Translations under genes and position numbers: made by a program | Shown: positions 35,011-48,175 of the stretch, piece by piece | How positions within the stretch are numbered: position 1 is the stretch's first letter | How the letters are laid out: each line of letters opens with the position of its first letter | DNA from: Delphinapterus leucas | Lineage: Eukaryota; Chordata; Mammalia; Artiodactyla; Monodontidae | Direction of reading: 5' to 3' | DNA length: 64,000 nucleotides | Assembly: GCF_002288925.2 (NCBI RefSeq) | Contig: NW_022098050.1 | Coordinates: forward strand, 1,348,725-1,412,724 | The notes under the pieces: model-generated | Seen by the model: the letters and a program-made list of their open reading frames with translations, nothing else | The model's database searches: none | What the model was told of the DNA's origin: nothing

Positions 35011-35695
35011 AAAGTGAACTTTAGACTTCTGAAGATTTTTTTAAATCATTTTTAGGTTGTACAGCAATCCTGTTTATATTTGTCCTATTTATTGGTAATA
35101 ATAATATTTCATACCACATTTGTACTTATGACACAAACATTAATGCCCTTTAGCCAAAGACCTCCAAGAAAGTAACTATAGTGGAACAAATTGAGTTTAT
35201 TATTCATTGTAGTGAGGGAGAATACACACCATGGGAAATATGTGGTGTCTCAGTAAGAGGTTGTTAGAAGAGACTTATTATAGGATTTGGGTTTTGGCTA
35301 GGAAATTTGGGGCAAAGTCTAAAATAGTAGAGACTCACTCTAGATTGGGTGCTGTCAGTAAGCCAGGGTAATTTTGTGATTGGGTATCTCAAACATCTTG
35401 TCTGTAGGTATAGCAGACCAGAGTAGAATAAAGCTGTAATAGACAAAGACGCAACAGTCACTCATATTAGCCAAGACAGGGGGTTGTTCAGTATTCTGTG
35501 GATGACACAGTGAACTTGTTTATATCTCACTTATTCCTGGCCTCAGAGTAACCTAGTCTGATGTTGGTGTTTGAGATTATGCCCAACAAGGAACAATATG
35601 GCCTAGCAGTGAGCCTCAGTCCTGCTTATAATACCTTGGAGGCTTTGGTCATTCTACTTCCCACATGCTTGACTCACGGTGTTTCCCATCCCTGT
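35011..35695. other. No feature seen
   Basis: Unique-looking intergenic DNA. Confidence 0.4.
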
Positions 35696-35699
35696 CCCA

Positions 35700-35815
35700 T
35701 CTGTGGCACTTGTTAAACATGCAGAATTCCAGACCCACCCCACAATCACTGCATCAGAATATCTGAGTATTGATTTGACCAGGTGATCCTTAGACACACT
35801 AAAGGTTCAAAATAT
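35700..35815 (+). repeat. hAT-like DNA transposon remnant (MER5-type)
   Basis: ttgttaaacatgcagaattccagacccacccc ... catcagaatatctgagt ... ccaggtgatcc resembles the MER5/Charlie non-autonomous pattern. Confidence 0.5.
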
Positions 35816-37045
35816 CTTTATTTAAAAAAGCAAAAACAAAATCAAATATTTATCAGTGTTAAATGTTTGTGATTACTGTCTTTAGTAATGATTTTCTCAC
35901 ATCTTAGTCTTTTATTTTCATTATTTGTTCTTGTGTTCTTGAGTATCACCTGAAATCGGCACTGCAGTCTGCAGCAGGACTGAACAAGTGTTGCTGTTTG
36001 GGTTCTGAATGCACACTTCACCATCATCTCTCTGCATTGTCTTCCTGTTGGCAAGCTTTCCCACGTGCTTTACACCTGAAACCACATAAGCCTTACAACT
36101 TCACTCTGATGAGCATGCCTTTTAAAAGCTAAGCTAACGGTGTTTTCCTAGTTCCCACGTGAAAACATGAAGAATGCAGGGCCTTTAGGATGGAGTCTGT
36201 GCCTTCAAAATAGTATCCATGACACTCATGCCCCAATTTCTGGGGGTTTTTTGTTTTGTTTTTTTTTGTGACAGTATAAATATGCACAACAGAAAGACAA
36301 AATCAAATGTACATTCTGACATTTATTGGTAATTATTAATACTAGTACTATAAAATATGGCTCCAGGTCCTCAAAATAAATTTTTCTAAAGCAATAATAA
36401 TTTCAATATCATGCTTTAATTATATTTGTATGTTTATAGGTAATTTTAGAGAAATGAATGTTCACAGAGGACATGCTAAAGCTCAACATAAATTAAGAGA
36501 GAGAAGATAGATATATGAAGTGTGTATTTACCCATAATTTATTGCAACTTGTAATTCCAGAAGAAAATCAGAATTTAATAGGCATTCTGGAAGAATTGCT
36601 ATATTCTGAGTGTCAATAAAGTGTCCTATACTGGTGCTTTTTTAAGTGTTCTAAGCAGAGGACCAGTCATTTTTATTTATTTGCTTGTTCACTTTTTAAA
36701 TATCATTACCAAATTTTCACAGGTGGATAATTTTTAATAGAGTAATACTGAATTTATAAAAATAATTGAAAAGAAACATAAAAACTGCAAATCTATTCTT
36801 AAATTATTATTAGATTCAACAAGTATAAAATTACTCTGTCAAATTGCTATAAAATTTCCTAAGATTTAGTCTCAATTTCTGTGCTTACTTCATTGTAGAT
36901 TAGTAAAAAACGAAAATCACAGATTACTACAGTTTCAGTGGTACTGTCTGATATCATACTTAAGCACTGGGTTTTTAATGTTTATAGCATCATAATTTGT
37001 TAGAGCTATGCTATAAGGAAACTAAGAAATTTAACCTCAGATTTT
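35816..37045. other. No feature seen
   Basis: AT-rich unique-looking DNA. Confidence 0.4.
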
Positions 37046-37049
37046 TTTC

Positions 37050-37765
37050 CAGTTTTATTGAGAAATAATTGACATACGTCACTATATAAGTTTAAGGCAT
37101 ACAGCATGATGGTTTTATTTACATATATTATAAAATAAGTAAGAGTGGTGAGAGTGGGCACCCTGTCTTGTTCCTGATCTTAAAGGAAAAGCTTTCAACT
37201 TTTCATCATTATGATGTTAGCTGAGGGCTTATCATATATGGCCATTATTATGTTGAGATATTTTCCTTCTGTGCGTAAATTATTAAGAGTTTTTATCATG
37301 AATGGATGTTAAATTTTATCAAATGCTTTTTCAGCTCTATTGAGATGCTCATATGATTCTTTTATTCTATTAATATGAAGTATCACATTGATTTGCATAT
37401 GTTGAACAGTCCTTGCTTCCCATGGATAAATCCCACTTGATCATGGTGAATGATCCTTTAATGTGCTGCTGAATTGGGTTTGCTAGTATTATATTGAGAA
37501 TTTTTGCATCTCTATCAGGGATATTGGCCTGTAGTTTTCTTTTCTAGTAGTGCCCTTTTCTGGTTTTGGTATCAGGATAATGTTGGCCTCGTAAAATGAG
37601 TTTGTGAGTGTTCCCTCCTCCTCTTCTTCTTTTTTTTTGAAGAGTTTGAAAAGTATTGGTGTTAATTCTTCTTTAAATGTTTGGTAAAGTTCACTAGTGA
37701 AGCCATCTGGTCCTGGGCTTTTCTTCCTTGGGAGATTTTTGATTACTGATTCAATCTTAATAAGA
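37050..37765 (-). repeat. Old L1 fragment, internally deleted
   Basis: Plus-strand ttttattgagaaataattgacata (37062 onward) is an old L1 3' end. Near 37140 it jumps into ORF2 reverse-transcriptase sequence (gtgagagtgggcaccctgtcttgttcctgat), skipping most of ORF2's C-terminal half, and ends near 37765. Minus strand, degraded. Confidence 0.8.
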
Positions 37766-38145
37766 ACATTGAAAGAGGTAAGATTGACATTCTTGGTCAG
37801 GGACTTGGCAGTTCCAAAGCAAAGATAGCCAGTTAATGAATGGAGCAGGAGAGGCTAATGGACAAGAAGGAATGAATATTATTTGGTTTATTTTGAATAT
37901 TTAGAAAAAATAAAAATGAGAGTATGGTGCTATTTATAATTTTTAAATTTTAGTAGGAATGTGTTAATTATAGAAAGAGTAATTTGACTTTTTGATATAC
38001 CAAATGTAGAGGTTAGTAACAAAGCTAAATAGAACTGTGATCCATTTTTACTTCTTCCCAGAAAACTACTCTTGCTGTTGTGACTGAGCTCATCCTTCAT
38101 TTGTCTTTTCCCTCCCATCCCACTTCCATTGTGTCATTATGTCCC
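37766..38145. other. No feature seen
   Basis: Unique-looking intergenic DNA. Confidence 0.4.
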
Positions 38146-38149
38146 ACTG

Positions 38150-38620
38150 AGATGGCTGACTAATGTTGAATGCCTCACATCTGTAATAGTCTCTGCTTTA
38201 TCCTTGGGACTTCTAATAGTGCCTGACACATAGTTAAGTGTTGAGTAAAAATTTTTCAAAAGATCAAATTAAAGTATGTTCCCCAATACATGCCACAATA
38301 CTATGTTTTTCCTTGTGAGTTTTAACATAAATTTCTCCGTTTGTATATAATGTTCTTTTCTAAAATCTCTGAAGACAGGTTCTATTCAAATGGCACAGTT
38401 TCCTTTAATATTTCCCCCAAATCCCCAGAAAAAGGTCTTAACTCTATTCTGAGCCTAGATGTATTATTTCATTGCAATTATTTGCTTATACATGTCTTCC
38501 ATTGTGGTGTAAATGATCCTGAGTACAGAAATTTTGTCATTCTTCTAACCTTCTTCCTCTGTGCCCTAGCACAGTGCCCCCAGATCCTAAGCAATCAATA
38601 AAAGTTTATTCTACAGAAGA
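38150..38620 (+). repeat. Two L2 3'-end-like remnants
   Basis: agtgcctgacacatagttaagtgttgagtaaa (about 38217-38250) and gccctagcacagtgcccccagatcctaagcaatcaataaa (about 38560-38605) both match the L2 3' consensus pattern. Confidence 0.55.
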
Positions 38621-39635
38621 ATAAGTGAATTACTCAGTGAGATCAAGAGAAACTGTCAAATAGCTTTAGTTTTATTTATCATACATAGAATTTTGTATTT
38701 TGCTTCTCTATTTTGTGTAAAGCTTCTAACTCCTAAAGTCTAATAGTTATAATCTTCAATTTGATTGATAATAAGTATACTAGACTTCTCTACCCAATCT
38801 TTTTGTCATGTTATTTGTTTGTTTGTTTACTTACTTTTCTGAAACAAGGAAGAATTTAACCAAATTTATAAGACCTGCTGTCATTAATATTCTAAAATAT
38901 ACAGCCCTCTCTCCTAGAAATAATTATGGAGGGTGCACTATCTACATTATGTTTTCTAAGGTCTGGGATGCTCTTCTAAATAGGAAAGATTTCTTGCCTC
39001 AGTACTGACCCCAATTTTATCAGAAGATGTTTATAATTGGGGGCACACTCAACTGATCCCTAATCTCTGTCAGGGTTACTTCCCTTAGGTTAATTACCCA
39101 GTACTTAACTCTTGCATTTGACCCTCATACAAGAGCATATTCAAAAGGATTCCAACCTTACTGAGTTAATGAATTGCATCTTTACGTAATTCTCTACTAG
39201 TTGGATAATAAAGTAGTTTGCAACAGAATTTATTCTCTTCATAACTTTATCTCCTTTGCAACATCATGAGATAAATCTTCTTTGAAGATCACTTATATAA
39301 TGTCACATATTTTTCAGCAATCAGTTTTACTAATTTATAGTCCTAGCTCCTATTCTCCCATTTTATCTTCTGCTGAGTAAATAGATTAATAGAATCACAG
39401 TCCTCTGGTTTACACTGGATATTTCACAGTGAAATTTAGGGGAAATTTTTCCTTTATTTTGTAACACATTGCTAGGCCACCTGTATCATCAAGTCACACA
39501 TTTGGATTTGTCAGTTTAAGTTTTTCTTAGAGCACTCTTCCAAATTAATGTTGCAGGAACCCATCCTATTTTGATATATGGCCAACACACAAAATACAAA
39601 ATATCAATTTAACTGTAGTTCTTACACTCATTTAT
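38621..39635. other. No feature seen
   Basis: AT-rich unique-looking DNA. Confidence 0.4.
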
Positions 39636-39639
39636 TAAT

Positions 39640-40460
39640 GTGCCTATTCAAATACTTTTTCAAGTCTTGCTACAGAACAGGCTCTAGTTTTAGTCTGGAG
39701 ATTCAGTGTTGAGAAAAACAAAACAAGTTTCCCACATTGGAACTTACATTCCAGTAGTTAAAGGTAAATAACAAAAATTGGAAAACTAAATAGACAAGAT
39801 GTCTTGCAGTTATGTATTGTGTAGCATATACAGGGAAATGTGATAGTGACTAAACATTTTCTTTATATAGGTTGTTTAGGGAAGGCATTTTTGAAGAGGT
39901 GGTCTTTGATCTTAGAGTTGAGGGATGAGAAAAGTCAGCTACAGAAAAAGGAAATTTTTTAAGTAGAGGAAACTAGCAAATGCAGAGGCTCTAAGGAAGG
40001 GATACCCTAGGCATATTCAGGAACATTAAGAAGGCCAGTGTGTCTAGGGGGTAGTAAGCAGGGTTTTCAGGGAAAGGAGTATATGAACTGGATGTCTAGG
40101 GTTAGACCAAAACCAGATCACATAGGGTCTTAGAGTATAAAGGGAAGTCATAAGAGGATGTTAAGCAAGAATATGATACAATTGAATTTATGTTATCAAA
40201 AAATTTCTCATACTGCTATAAGAAGAATGGATTTTAGGGCATGGAAGCAGGAATCCCAATAAGAGGTTGTGGCAATTGTTCAGGAATAAGATGATGGTCA
40301 CCTAGACTAGGAGAGAGTTGGACTCATTTGAGATAAGTGCTGGAAGTAGAATAGATAGCATTTGCAGATGGATTGATTTACTGGGTAAATAAAACATAAG
40401 AATAAAAAAAGATGGCTAAATTTTTTACTTGAGCAATTAGTTGAAGAACCGTGCCTCTTA
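39640..40460 (+). repeat. Long ancient dispersed repeat copy
   Basis: About 0.8 kb follows one old repeat pattern in order: aacttacattccagtag, aggttgtttagggaaggcatttttgaagaggtggtctttgat, gcaaatgcagaggctctaagg, aaggccagtgtgtct, ccagatcacatagggtctta, and a terminal ttttttacttgagcaatt. More of the same type lies at about 41240-41510. Family name not certain. Confidence 0.55.
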
Positions 40461-41239
40461 CTGACACATGTACTTTGGGGAAATGTGGAGGATAACCATT
40501 ACTTTTTTCCCCGTTCAACTTCCACTCCCACTTTTAAATATAGCATCCTGATTTTTCATTGGGCATTCTCCCTCCTCCTACTGAATCATGTTATTTGTAT
40601 GGGCGTTCCTCCATTTCCTAGCTCAGATATGGGTAATGAGATGCAAGCTTGGCTAGTCAGTGTTTTCAAATCTTCCATCAAAGTGATTGACTTAGTGACC
40701 CCATTTGGCCCAGTCAGATGCAACCCTGAGACTTTGGATTGAGCTAAAAGAGAGAAGGTGCTCTTTTTCCAAAGTGAATGGTAAATTAGGAGGATTTCAT
40801 TTTGGAACAGCTAGAGGTTATCACACTGGGAGAGCATGCCAGAGAATGAGGCCAGTGCAGAGGCAAACCAGGCCAAATGGTAGAGTGAGAAACCAAGTCC
40901 TGATGGTGTTTTTAATCCCCTAAAGCCCCATGCCTGAAGTGAAATTGGCTCCGGGAACTTTCAGTTATCTGTTCCAAAAATTAGTTTTTGTATGCTTGAG
41001 ATGATATGAGTTGGGTTTCTCTTGCATGTAACCAAGAGCTCTTATTAATACAGGTGAGAAATTTGATTTAGGTATATTAAGATTGAAATGCCTGTTTAGG
41101 TTTGCCAAATTAAAATACAAGATGCCCAGTTTAATTAGGCTTTCAAATAAATGATGAATAATTTTTTTAGTGTAAGTGTGCCCCAAATATTGCTATTTCT
41201 GGCAAGCCCATACCAATTAGATAACAAAGTGGAGATGTG

Positions 41240-41510
41240 AAGTGAGTTGTTGCCTCTATAGAGCTAGCGCTCCAGAGAGAGGTCAGGGATTTTGATGTAT
41301 ATTTGGAAGTTGTCACATTAGTGACAACATTCAAAGCCATGGGACTAAAGAATTAAATCTTGGGAAACACGGCAGATAGAGTTGAGGCAGTGTCCAGGGC
41401 TAAACCTAAGGAAGGCCCATTCTGTTGAAGTCTGGAAGAGAAGGAAGAAATTGTAAGACTGAGAAGAAACTGCCAGTGAAGGTGGAAATAGTGTCAAGGA
41501 GAGTTTTTAC
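41240..41510 (+). repeat. Ancient dispersed repeat, later part
   Basis: gagagaggtcagggattttgatgtatatttggaagttgtcacatt ... aaagccatgggacta continues the repeat of 39640-40460 after about 780 bases of other sequence. Confidence 0.45.
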
Positions 41511-42305
41511 TTTTTAGAAATGAGTTTCAAGGCTGGAGTCCTCAACATCTCCAACAAAGATTAGCAAACTTGCCTGTCAAAACAACGGACACCCTTTCCT
41601 CCTTGGCACTTACCTGCTGAGCCCTTTCAACATTTTCAGTATTTCTTGTAACTGTCCCAATGTCCAGGCCCCTTTGGCCATTATTGGAGACATCTAGAAA
41701 CTTACCTCCTCTTTTTTTTTTATTGGTGCAGAGATGTGCCTTCTCTGCTGCCTCTGATATTTTTGGACTTAAAAATCCCTTTTCTGTTTCTGTCAAATAG
41801 CTCGAGACTTTAAAGATAAGGAAGAGTTAGAACCGATATGTGCTATGACTAACTACTAGTTCAAAGTACTCTGTTCAGGTGTGAGAATAGGGAAACAAAC
41901 AGCTCTAGTGAACAGTTGTTCATGACCACAGTGTTACCAACATTGCAGAGCCTACTGACTTCTTTTTTTGTCAGCCTCACTGTCTGACTTGTCTTCCATC
42001 TTCACTCTATCCAGGTGTCCTTATAGGGCCAGCAGTCACCCTCTTTGTTTCTCCCCAGTTACCTTCCTTTTCTTCCTTTAACTTCTCCCTTAATTAACTG
42101 TGAAATGGAAGTGGACAGTGGGAGGAGTTTTTCTTTCTTTGTTTTGTGATTCTCTTTTTATTTTTAACCAGATTGTTTATAATTATAAAGTAATAAAACT
42201 TGCACAAAACGAAAAGAATTAAAGCAGTCATATAAGGGACAAAAAGTAAGAACTAAAAGTCCCCTTCTGCCACAGCCCGTCTTCTTGAGATAATTGTTAA
42301 CAGTT
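41511..42305. other. No feature seen
   Basis: Unique-looking DNA. An 84-codon minus-strand frame at 41796-41542 has no recognisable domain. Confidence 0.4.
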
Positions 42306-42309
42306 TTTG

Positions 42310-42480
42310 TCTATCTAATTACTTACATTTATTGTACATTACACATTGCTTACTATGCTCCAGAAGCTATTAAAATGCTTCAAATATGGTCATTTATTTA
42401 ATCTTCACAAAGGCCCTTTGGCAGATAAGGAAAGTGACCTACAGAAAAGATAAGTAACTTCTCCAGAGTCACAAAATAAG
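42310..42480 (+). repeat. MIR SINE remnant
   Basis: catttatttaatcttcacaaaggccc ... aagataagtaacttctccagagtcacaaa matches the MIR core. Confidence 0.75.
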
Positions 42481-45400
42481 TATATATATGCATCTTTAAC
42501 ATGCATGATATAAATATTCTCTGACAAAAGTAAAGTACACAGATGACTTCAGTGATATCCATTTAAAAAACGTGCTGCTGTAGACGTACTCTTTATTGAT
42601 ACAAACACTAATAGAACTTTTGGGTCTGCAGAATTTCTTTAGTGGCATTGAGCCCCACATCTGTTACTGTTCTTGTCAGTGAGCTCAACTTCTGCTAAAG
42701 TTATCATTCTACAGAACTTTTCTCCTTTGTGTGATCTGAGTGGGAATCTTTTTATGGGAGTAGCTGGAAATACCCAGAAATTCAATTTTTTATATTTCAG
42801 GCCTGCATTTCCACACAAAGTGGACAGTACTTGCTGGGCCACACCTACAGCATTGTCACAAACTTAAAATTCCCATTCATCCAAAGATGATTTTTTTCAC
42901 CCATGATATGGGGCAGGTAGCTTTTGATTGGCAAATAAGCCACTCAGTTAATTGGCAGAGATTTGCAGGTTACTTCTCAGGAACAAGAAGCATAGACTGG
43001 GCTTCGGCTTCCTGCAGGGAATTCTGTTCTGACTTCCAGCAGCACTGGGGCTTGTGGCCTCCATTTTTATCATGAAGCAGGCATTAACACCATAGCTTCC
43101 AATGTCTGTTTTGTGTTACTTTATTTCCAACACTGAGAATTCTGATCTTTGCTTGTGTATTTGGAATTGGAGAGAGAAATTAGTGCATGTGCTCAGTCGT
43201 CCACCTTGACTCAAAAGTTTTAGTACCACTTTTATGGTACAGATACGTAAATCTTAAAAACATGTGGTCCACTCACTTTCTTAATTACTCCTTGATTTTT
43301 AGTATTTGATAAGTTTCAAAAATTGTTTCACAAGTCCCTTCCCTCTTTGCTATCCTCCTCCATTCACAACCTCCAAACTAAATGTTTTAACTTTGGCAAA
43401 ATATGGAAAGACTTACACAAAAGGGCCGATGTATTTCACTGTGTTTTGTTTATAAGTTTAATAACAGTTTCAGTTATGCAAAAAATATTTATCTTAGTGT
43501 AATACTGCATATATTCCCTCACTTCTTTAACTAGGAAGAGTACTAAAACTGAACAAAGTCTCCTCACATTGAGAGAATGTAGGAAGTAACATATACTTCA
43601 AAATGAAATGGCACATAGAAAAAATTTTTTGTGCCTCAAGGAGAAATAAATTTCTAATACAATTTAAATATTCTTATCCACAAGGAATAGGAAATCTAAT
43701 AGCTTGCTTGTGTTTGAGCGGCAAGCCCCTTCACAAGATGGGCTTGGGAAACTTTATAAAGGCAGACATTTGATTATAAGTTGGGCGATTTGATTGCATG
43801 ACATCCTGGTCAGGCGGCGTTAATATATCTGTTTTTAAAATAGCCTTCCCGACTATTACATTTCACTTGATTCTCTGAAAAACTTAACTTGTTTGAGATG
43901 ATGTGAGGGCAAGGTCAGAATTTGGGTCACTATCTTATTTAATACCTAATGTTTCCCTTAATGATAAAGAAGATATTTTTGAGCCTAATGCCTTCAACAT
44001 TCCAAAATATTGGTTGAGCACCTACTACAGGAAAAGCACATTATTAATTAATTCCAATTTCTTTCTTAGAAGCCTTTCCCATTCTAAATTTGCCTTTAAT
44101 CCAGGACTTTTTGCTTCTTAAAGATTGTGACTTTCAGTCAGTGCCTGCTTAGCCACTTCCTAGATTTTGGCAAATGATTCTATAAACACTAATTTTCTGT
44201 AGGTGTAAACCAGATTCCCATATGCTGTGCTATCTGAAAACAATGAAAAGGAGAGAAGGCAGTGGACTGAAAAGGAACTCAAGAGAAGCGATTAAAAGGT
44301 CCACACTAATTCACAATGATAAAGAATGTCAGATAATCTTGCTGACAAATTCTCTAGAAGTAGACTCCTTAGTTTTTCATGGGAAAAAAAAAGTACCTGT
44401 TTTGAGACCATAAAGCCTTGGCATTTATTGTGAGAGACATGGAAACTTCCACACAAAGACATAGAGGTAGTCCAAAAGTCTTTTATTGACCTTAAGATTT
44501 ATATGTCATATATATGTTATTTATATTTATATATCATGATATATATTTTTATTTGTTTAAAAACATTAAGCACCTTTCTATGCTAGAGCGAATACTGAAC
44601 AACTCATATCTGTTCCAATTTTATTCTTCCATCTAAAGTTAGTAAGTCGATAATATTTTTAACTTCTGTGCTTATAGTTTCAATATTTACACAGTTTTTA
44701 TTACATCCCAGGATTTCTGGAATGATTATCAGCTGGTATTTTTATAACAGTGTTTTCCAGGGATTTTGACTGCTTCTACAGTTAGCAAACAAATACCAAT
44801 TTTTGTTTGCATTGATGAACACTGCAATATGATTTCACCTGAGATAATGGATAGTTTTTTCTATATTTGATAGCTTATCCTTTTCTTACAATTGTAACTT
44901 TTAGATGAATCCTTATTTATATTGTCCTCCATTCTAACATAACACCAACTAAAGTGAAAAACAGCATACTGCATTCCAAAGTCAAAGTGTCAGATAGTTC
45001 TCCAGGATGACTCGATGATCCCTGTTCCTAAATATTTGCATTCATTTCAGGACTCAGGAAAATTGCCACAAATAATGGCTGTAATTATTACAGTACATTT
45101 GTTCCCTAAATCGACTTTAGGGAGAAAAAGTTATGCTGTTACTTTTAGCGATGATATAAACTAGGCTCTTGAATTGAGGGATCACTTCTGAACTGACCTG
45201 GAAAGGAGACACAGCTACGGCGGCTTCAATTACATTAATATGGAGTACCTGACTATTTTAAGAGCTATTTAGTCTTATATTTTGGGGCCAGGAATCACAA
45301 AGTTGCCACCCCTTCAGTAATTCTAATGCCCAAATAAAGAAGGAAATGTGATTTATCTATTCTACATATTTATTATTATTATTATTTTAATGTAATCCAT

Positions 45401-46085
45401 CTTAATTGTTTATTAATAAATACTGAAATTTTATTTGGACGTTTGCAGATGTAAAGCTAAGTGAATTCAGGATATAAGTCACAAAATTAAGGTAAGGTTC
45501 TTTTATAGACTGTTTTTAGTGGTAAAATCAAACGCTTCTAAATCAACTGAGACTGTATATATCTTTCAGTGAAGTCCCAAACTGGTAGCTTTATTGTCTG
45601 TGTCAACCTTGGAAGAGTCAGTCTAACATAAAGGGTGATAGTAATTTGATTTTTAAATTGACTTCAGTTTTTATTTATTATAATCTTAAATTCCTATTTC
45701 CCATCGTACTAGTATATCTGAGTTAAAACAAAATATAATATGAATGGTGTTTCCATATAAACCATCCTTAAAATCTTTCAATTTTGCTTTTGTCACCCTT
45801 CATTTGTTATTACTTTTGTTTGGTGATAAGTTTTTTGTTTGTTTGCTAAGCTGATTGTTTGTCCCCCCCCATTCCAAATTATTTGTATAAAACTGAATTA
45901 TCTATCTTACCAGCTACAATAGTTTTTTTCATTTTTCAAAGTAGAGAATATTTTCAGAAACATAGTCTAAGTTAAAAAAAAAAAAAAACATGGTAAGAGG
46001 AGAATAACACCAAAAGGGAAGAGGAATAGTGATTTATATGGTTACACTATTAAATAACAATAGCAACAACAACAATAATAGTGTT
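42481..46085. other. Unique DNA, no confirmed gene
   Basis: This is the longest repeat-poor stretch in the window. It contains a (TTA)n patch at 45367-45386 and AT-rich DNA at 44490-44560. A minus-strand open segment at about 42845-42608, followed by an AATAAA at 42597-42592, is treated as a weak candidate only. I recognise no exon of a known gene. Confidence 0.4.
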
Positions 46086-46089
46086 ATTA

Positions 46090-46230
46090 GGTACCATTTG
46101 TGTAGCATTTATCATGAGCTCTGTACTGTTCTAAGTGTTCATGTACACTAACTCATGTAATCCTCACAACAGTGGGAAAAAAGTCAAAAAGTGGTTAAGT
46201 AATTTGCTAAAGGTCACAATGGAAAAGTCA
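46090..46230 (+). repeat. MIR SINE remnant
   Basis: gtactgttctaagtgttcatgtacactaactcatgtaatcctcacaac ... gtggttaagtaatttgctaaaggtcac is a clear MIR pattern. Confidence 0.8.
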
Positions 46231-46765
46231 CAAAGGAAAAATGCAAAAGTCAAGTTTAAGCAGAAGATTTCTTTTTTTAATTCAAGAATGTTGTTAAGTG
46301 CAGCTACTTGAGGAATGCAGGAATAAAAATACTGAGATATCAGGAAAAAAAAAACTTACCTAATTTTCAGGGACCTGAATGCAAAAGAAAGATATCATGA
46401 GTTCCTAGAAATAAATCAAATTAGCCTGATTAGCCTGTCAATGAATTTTATGTTGAAAGACCAGACTTTTGAGGCTCAGTTCCAATGCCATGTTTGCTAG
46501 TTTCATTGGGCAAGTCATGTTAATTCTAGGCCTGGATATTTTTCACTCTAATAAAAGGGATTTGATAAATTTCTAAAGACGCTTCCCCCAGATCAAATAG
46601 ATTACCTTTATTTAATACTATACCAGCCATGGATTTTTTTTGCTGAAAGAAGTTTTAAAAAGTGGGATCACCTAAGTATAATGCATTGGAAGGATACTGG
46701 AAGAATTCAGTGTCTTGAAGGGAAAGGCAAAGAACCAGGTGTGGTCCAGACTGGAATCTGGTTTC
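46231..46765. other. No feature seen
   Basis: Unique-looking intergenic DNA. Confidence 0.4.
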
Positions 46766-46782
46766 TAGCTAGCTAGCTAGCT

Positions 46783-47084
46783 TGCTTGCTTTATTTATTT
46801 ATTTATACTGCTGCGTTGGGTCTCCATTGCTGTGCATGGGGGCTCCTCTTCGTTGCAGTGTGTGGGCTTCTCAGTGTAGTGGCTTCTCTTGTTGCAGAGC
46901 ATGGGCTCTAGGTGCACAGGCTTCAGTAGTTGTGCCTCGCAGGCTCTAGAGCACAGGCTCAGTAGTTATGGCGCACGGGCTTAGTTGCTCCGCGGCACGT
47001 GGGGTCTTCCCGGACCAGGGATCGAACCTGTGTTTCCTGCATTGGCAGGCGGACTCTTACCTACTGCACCACCAGGGAAGTCCC
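46783..47084 (-). mobile_element. CHR-1-type SINE
   Basis: Minus-strand long-form CHR. A (ttta)n tail near 46790-46806 is preceded by a ctag/cttg microsatellite at 46766-46789. The body is gttgggtctccattgctgtgc and the head ends near 47084 (accagggaagtccc). The 64-codon frame across it is SINE read-through. No clear target-site duplication. Confidence 0.92.
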
Positions 47085-48105
47085 AGAACCTGGTAGCTTT
47101 AGAAGACCTTGATAATGTTTATGTGGCAATACCACCATCCTTCACCACTAGAGCCAATAAATCCCAAAGATTTCTTTAAACTTTGTATCAGACACTCTAG
47201 TTCTAAGAGAGTCAAATCGGCCATGGTTTTGTCCTGTGTCCAAATATTCGTGACACCAAAGCAGGAAGAGAAAAAAATGTGGTGGGAGGAGCCTTACAAA
47301 GAAAAAAGGCAAGTTTACCCAATGGAATTTTTGTCTGCTATGGCTTAATAACTGGATACTCTAAGACTCCTGTACTAGAATTTTTTTAATGTGGGGCTTT
47401 AATATATGGCTCTTTCCCTTGAGATAATTAATAACTAAATTGGGACAAATATATTAATAATGAAAAAATAAGATGTTAGAATTATTGTGCATTTCTTCTA
47501 CAGATTTATATAGGAGGGTTATAAAACTGATGAGCAATATCTCTTAAAAATCTTCCCCTTCAAATTTTAAGTCCAAGTACATAATTATTGATGTAAATGC
47601 CTAAGAAAGTTTTTAATCTTAGAACTGACAAGATGAACATAATTACTAATTTCTTCCCAGAATTTCTACCTTTGATAAACTTTCAAAGTTTTTTTCCTCA
47701 ATAGATAGATACCCAATTTAAAAATTACAAAAAGAAAATATACTTCTAAAAACTGAAGAAAATATCTGAGTGGAAAAATGGCAACCCTTTATTGAGAATT
47801 TTTATATTATTACAAACTAGGTGAATGATTAACAATGCCAGAGAACAGAAGATTGTTTCATATGGCTCTCTGTTCAGTGCGGATTGCCAATGTGGGAGAA
47901 ATCCTTGTAAATCTTAGCATTGCTCCCACACAACCACCTACACAGATGATCGCTTGACTTTCATGCTAACAATAGATGTGTTAGTAGAACTCTCACCATC
48001 TGCAAAATGAAGTGCACTTTAGAAAAAAGTAACTGCAGCAGACAGTAGTGATTGCTTATATGTTGTGATTAGCATTTTATATTTACATTTAAAAGGTATG
48101 AATTT
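47085..48105. other. No feature seen
   Basis: AT-rich unique-looking DNA. Confidence 0.4.
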
Positions 48106-48107
48106 AA

Positions 48108-48175
48108 GCAGTGATGACTCCCAGTTTAAATAAGGTCAGTCGCTGTGATAGCTCCCGGATTAAATAAGGTCAGTC
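48108..48175. repeat. 34-bp tandem duplication, two units
   Basis: Units 48108-48141 and 48142-48175 agree at 29 of 34 positions, and the last 16 bases (ttaaataaggtcagtc) are identical. Confidence 0.9.

Noticed and set aside
43700..43860. Possible hairpin RNA (caagccc ... gggcttg near 43722)
   Set aside because: The arms are only 7 bases with an 11-base loop, too short to support an RNA gene.
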